Source of the DNA: Bacillota bacterium
Lineage (GTDB): Bacteria; Bacillota; Clostridia; Tissierellales; Peptoniphilaceae
Length of the DNA stretch: 8,119 nt
Direction: 5' to 3'
NCBI GenBank assembly: GCA_023393715.1
Contig: JAEXCD010000085.1
Coordinates: 1-8,119 of the forward strand
The notes below the pieces were generated by a model that was given only the letters and a program-made list of their open reading frames with translations, was not told the DNA's origin and did not search any database. A program made the position numbers and the translations under genes. Below, piece after piece: positions 5,996 through 8,119 of this stretch; position 1 is the stretch's first letter; each line of letters starts with the position of its first letter.

Positions 5996-6482
5996 CCTCT
6001 TCCTTCGGCCACAGAAGCACGGACGCATAGCTCGACATGCCCTCTTCGCGCCCGACAAAGCCCAGCTTTTCCGTCGTCGTCGCCTTCACGGAAATTCGGT
6101 CGGCGCTGCAGCCCAGCGCCCGGGCAATGTTTGCGCACATCTGTTCGGTATGCGGCGCAAGCTTCGGACGCTGCGCGCAGACGATCGCATCCACATTGCC
6201 GATTTCGTATCGAAGAGCGTCCATACGCTCCCGCACGCGCTCGAGCAGAATAAGCGACGATATATCCTTGTACTGCATGTCGGTATCGGGAAACAGCTTG
6301 CCGATATCGCCCAATTTCAACGCCCCGCAGATCGCGTCCATCACGGCATGTACCAGGACGTCCGCATCGGAGTGCCCGAGAAGGCCCCGTTCAAAGTCGA
6401 TTTCCACTCCGCCTAATATGAGCCGCCGGTTTTCCGCCAGCTCGTGTACGTCATAACCGATCCCCGTTCGCGGGTAACGCAT
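5985..6482 (-). CDS. ispF: 2-C-methyl-D-erythritol 2,4-cyclodiphosphate synthase
   Basis: A 165-aa enzyme of the MEP isoprenoid pathway. It cyclises CDP-methylerythritol 2-phosphate to methylerythritol 2,4-cyclodiphosphate with release of CMP. Active-site features are GYDVH near the N-terminus (zinc ligands Asp11 and His13), LLGHSDADVLVHA (34-46, including zinc ligand His45), LFPDTD (63-68) and the ATTTEKLGFVGREEG C-terminal block that forms the CDP pocket at the trimer interface. Length is typical. The ATG at 6482 overlaps the 3' end of ispD by 32 bp and has a GGGAGG SD with short spacing, so the two are translationally coupled. The pairing with ispD is a common arrangement, sometimes a fusion. 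The stop codon lies directly next to the metK promoter. Confidence 0.97.
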   Translation of the reverse strand: MRYPRTGIGYDVHELAENRRLILGGVEIDFERGLLGHSDADVLVHAVMDAICGALKLGDIGKLFPDTDMQYKDISSLILLERVRERMDALRYEIGNVDAIVCAQRPKLAPHTEQMCANIARALGCSADRISVKATTTEKLGFVGREEGMSSYASVLLWPKEEVAN

Positions 6483-7197
6483 ATCCTCCCTCTCTTTCCC
6501 TTAAAATCGTCTCGCCCAGCAGAAGATCCTCCGGCGTCGTAATTTTGATGTTTGAATAGCTTCCCTCGACGACGTGTACGGTTCCCCCGAAAATTTCAAC
6601 AATCTGCGCGTCGTCCGTCGTCTCCACCTCTTCGCCGCGCGCCTTTGCGTATGCTCTTTGCAGTACGCTGCGCCGGAAAATCTGCGGCGTCTGTACCGCA
6701 TAAAGGCTCGATCTCCTCGGCGTCGTCTCCACAACGCCGTGCTGCACCACCTTGATCGTATCCTTGACCGGAACCGCACAGATCACACCGTCCGCCGCCG
6801 TCTGCGCCATCTCGAAAAGCATGGTACGGATCAGATCCGGCTCGACGAAGGGCCGCGCCCCATCGTGGATCAAAACCGTTCGCGCCTCCTCAGGAAGATG
6901 CTGTAAGCCGCACCACGTCGAAGCCTCCCGCGTATCTCCGCCAAAGCAGAGCGTTACGCGCTCCCGCGTCAGCGCTTTGATCCCGGACAAAATTTCCTCC
7001 CGCACGGTGGCCTCGTCCTCCGGTCGGATGACAAGAACAAAATGATCGATTTCCCGAACCTCCGTCAGTGCCTCCAGCGTTCTTTGCAAAATGCTTTTCC
7101 CCGAAAGGGGCAGCAATAATTTATTTCGCTCCCAGCCCATGCGGCTGCCTCGTCCGGCCGCCGATATCACGGCGCTCACATGATCTATCTCATTCAT
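6451..7197 (-). CDS. ispD: 2-C-methyl-D-erythritol 4-phosphate cytidylyltransferase
   Basis: A 248-aa cytidylyltransferase that joins CTP and methylerythritol 4-phosphate to give CDP-methylerythritol plus pyrophosphate, the third MEP-pathway step. It has the nucleotide-binding loop SAAGRGSRMG (12-21) with Lys26 in the ERNKLLLPL segment, GGDTREASTWCGL (86-98), HDGARPFV (111-118), PVKDTIK (143-149), TPQIFR (170-175), TDDA (194-197) and NIKITTPEDL (216-225). These are the ordered IspD motifs and the length is slightly above usual. The start is ATG at 7197 with GGGAGGG about 8 nt upstream. That SD lies in the arm of a long inverted repeat. It overlaps ispF downstream and follows the ABC permease after 89 bp. 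Confidence 0.97.
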   Translation of the reverse strand: MNEIDHVSAVISAAGRGSRMGWERNKLLLPLSGKSILQRTLEALTEVREIDHFVLVIRPEDEATVREEILSGIKALTRERVTLCFGGDTREASTWCGLQHLPEEARTVLIHDGARPFVEPDLIRTMLFEMAQTAADGVICAVPVKDTIKVVQHGVVETTPRRSSLYAVQTPQIFRRSVLQRAYAKARGEEVETTDDAQIVEIFGGTVHVVEGSYSNIKITTPEDLLLGETILREREGGYALPANGDRL

Positions 7198-7204
7198 GAA
7201 TAAA

Positions 7205-7253
7205 CCCTCCCGATCGCTGAATCAAATCATAACACATTCCGCGACCGAGAGGG
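7205..7253 (-). promoter_or_regulatory. Long hairpin over the ispD ribosome binding site with a -10-like element in its loop
   Basis: Minus-strand RNA can form a 13-bp stem (7241-7253 with 7205-7217, two G-U wobbles), probably extended by four more pairs after one mismatch. The 3' arm contains the GGGAGGG SD of ispD. The loop holds TGT-TATGAT (TATGAT at 7226-7231), an extended -10 element without a clear -35. A short TTTATTC follows the stem, so weak termination of the permease transcript is also possible. Confidence 0.5.
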
Positions 7254-7286
7254 ATTGTAATTTACGCTGCTGCCGCCGCAGCCGCA

Positions 7287-8119
7287 TCAATTTGTTCGAA
7301 GCGCTTCAATCGCCGACAGGCGCGTTGCACGCCGCGCCGGCATATACCCGGCTAAAAGGCCTACCGCCCCGGAGAACGCGATGCCGATGATGACAAGTCC
7401 GACCGGGATATAGCTCAGGCCTTCGGAAGCAAATCCGGCGCTCATCTGCGATGCCGTAAGCGAATTGATGACCGATGACGCTCCATACGACACGAGGACG
7501 CCAAGTGTGCCGCCGATCACGCCGATCAGGCCGGCCTCCATGAGGAAGAGGCGCCGAATATCCTTGATCCGTGCCCCGATCACCTTCAGAACGCCGATTT
7601 CCTTTGTCCGTTCGTAAATCGACATCAGCATGGTATTCGTAATGCCGATTGCGGCGACGATCATGGCGATGGCGCCGATGCCGCCCAGAAGGAGCTGGAT
7701 GCTCTGTGTCGCGGATTGCTGCGATTTGATAAATTCCGATTCGTTGTACACGCTGAGACTGTATGTGTCGGTAATCGTCGTTTTCAGCTCGTCGACGTTT
7801 TCCATCTTGTCTGCCATGACGAGGACGCGCGAATAGTAGACCTCTTTTTTACGGTTTGTCTTCAGCGCAGTCTCTCCGGCCGCCTGACTCTGCTTTCGTT
7901 CGAGCTCCGCTCTTTCCTTGTCGATCTGATCCGCCATTTCCATAGAGATATAGACGCCCATTCCCGACAGGGAATGAGGACTCTGCAAGCGACCGTAATA
8001 TTTCGCCGGCAGCTCCTTGTAGGTCTTGACGGAATTGCCGCTCATAATGGCCTGCGTGTCGTCGCGATACCCGATGATGAATTTGATCTTCTTGCGATTC
8101 CAGTCATAATCCATTAAGT
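7287..8119 (-). CDS. ABC transporter permease, MacB/FtsX type (C-terminal part, truncated by window edge)
   Basis: The last 275 or so residues of a membrane permease of the MacB/FtsX superfamily. An ATG at 8114 exists, but the frame stays open to the window edge and the protein begins mid-domain, so the true start lies outside. The visible part has an extracytoplasmic segment with a Lys/Glu-rich, likely helical stretch at residues 63-92, then three membrane segments at about 139-163, 190-212 and 235-257. The hallmark ITNTMLMSIYERTKEIGVLK follows the first segment, and the protein ends with GYMPARRATRLSAIEALR. Such permeases pair with an ABC ATPase in export or mechanotransmission, for example of lipoproteins, peptides or antimicrobials. 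No ATPase gene is in the window and the substrate is unknown. It precedes ispD on the same strand by 89 bp. Confidence 0.9.
   Translation of the reverse strand, partial: LMDYDWNRKKIKFIIGYRDDTQAIMSGNSVKTYKELPAKYYGRLQSPHSLSGMGVYISMEMADQIDKERAELERKQSQAAGETALKTNRKKEVYYSRVLVMADKMENVDELKTTITDTYSLSVYNESEFIKSQQSATQSIQLLLGGIGAIAMIVAAIGITNTMLMSIYERTKEIGVLKVIGARIKDIRRLFLMEAGLIGVIGGTLGVLVSYGASSVINSLTASQMSAGFASEGLSYIPVGLVIIGIAFSGAVGLLAGYMPARRATRLSAIEALRTN

Overview
All eight recognisable protein-coding genes in this 8.1 kb window lie on the minus strand. The gene set is chromosomal housekeeping and energy metabolism, with no sign of mobile DNA. A SAM-I (S-box) riboswitch before metK, the non-mevalonate isoprenoid genes ispD-ispF, a rod-shape MreB, a fermentative arginine deiminase pair and strong AGGAGG-type ribosome binding sites together suggest a Bacillota (Firmicutes) anaerobe, probably clostridial, with moderately high GC coding DNA. 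The genus cannot be fixed from this sequence.

Layout in transcription order (right to left): the C-terminal part of a MacB/FtsX-type ABC transporter permease, cut by the window edge (7287-8119); ispD (6451-7197) overlapping ispF (5985-6482); a promoter and a complete SAM-I riboswitch with its terminator (about 5822-5995); metK (4599-5780) ending in a strong intrinsic terminator (4547-4580); arcA arginine deiminase (3276-4508); an ornithine carbamoyltransferase, probably arcB (2169-3161); mreB (1104-2162), starting only 6 bp after the arcB stop; a gene-free stretch of about 540 bp with many small hairpins (565-1103); and a flavin reductase/flavoredoxin-like gene (43-564), followed by a very GC-rich hairpin at the window edge.

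Functionally, ispD and ispF are steps 3 and 5 of the MEP isoprenoid pathway. metK makes S-adenosylmethionine and is under SAM feedback through its leader. ArcA converts arginine to citrulline plus ammonia, and the carbamoyltransferase phosphorolyses citrulline to ornithine and carbamoyl phosphate. Carbamate kinase (arcC) and the arginine/ornithine antiporter (arcD) are not in the window. MreB organises cell-wall synthesis, so its tight coupling behind arcB is the least expected operon arrangement here.

No clearly new multi-gene system is visible. The best leads for something undescribed are at the RNA or regulatory level: the structured 540-bp region upstream of the flavin reductase gene, a possible non-canonical antiterminator in the S-box leader, and a long hairpin that covers the ispD ribosome binding site and carries a -10-like element in its loop.
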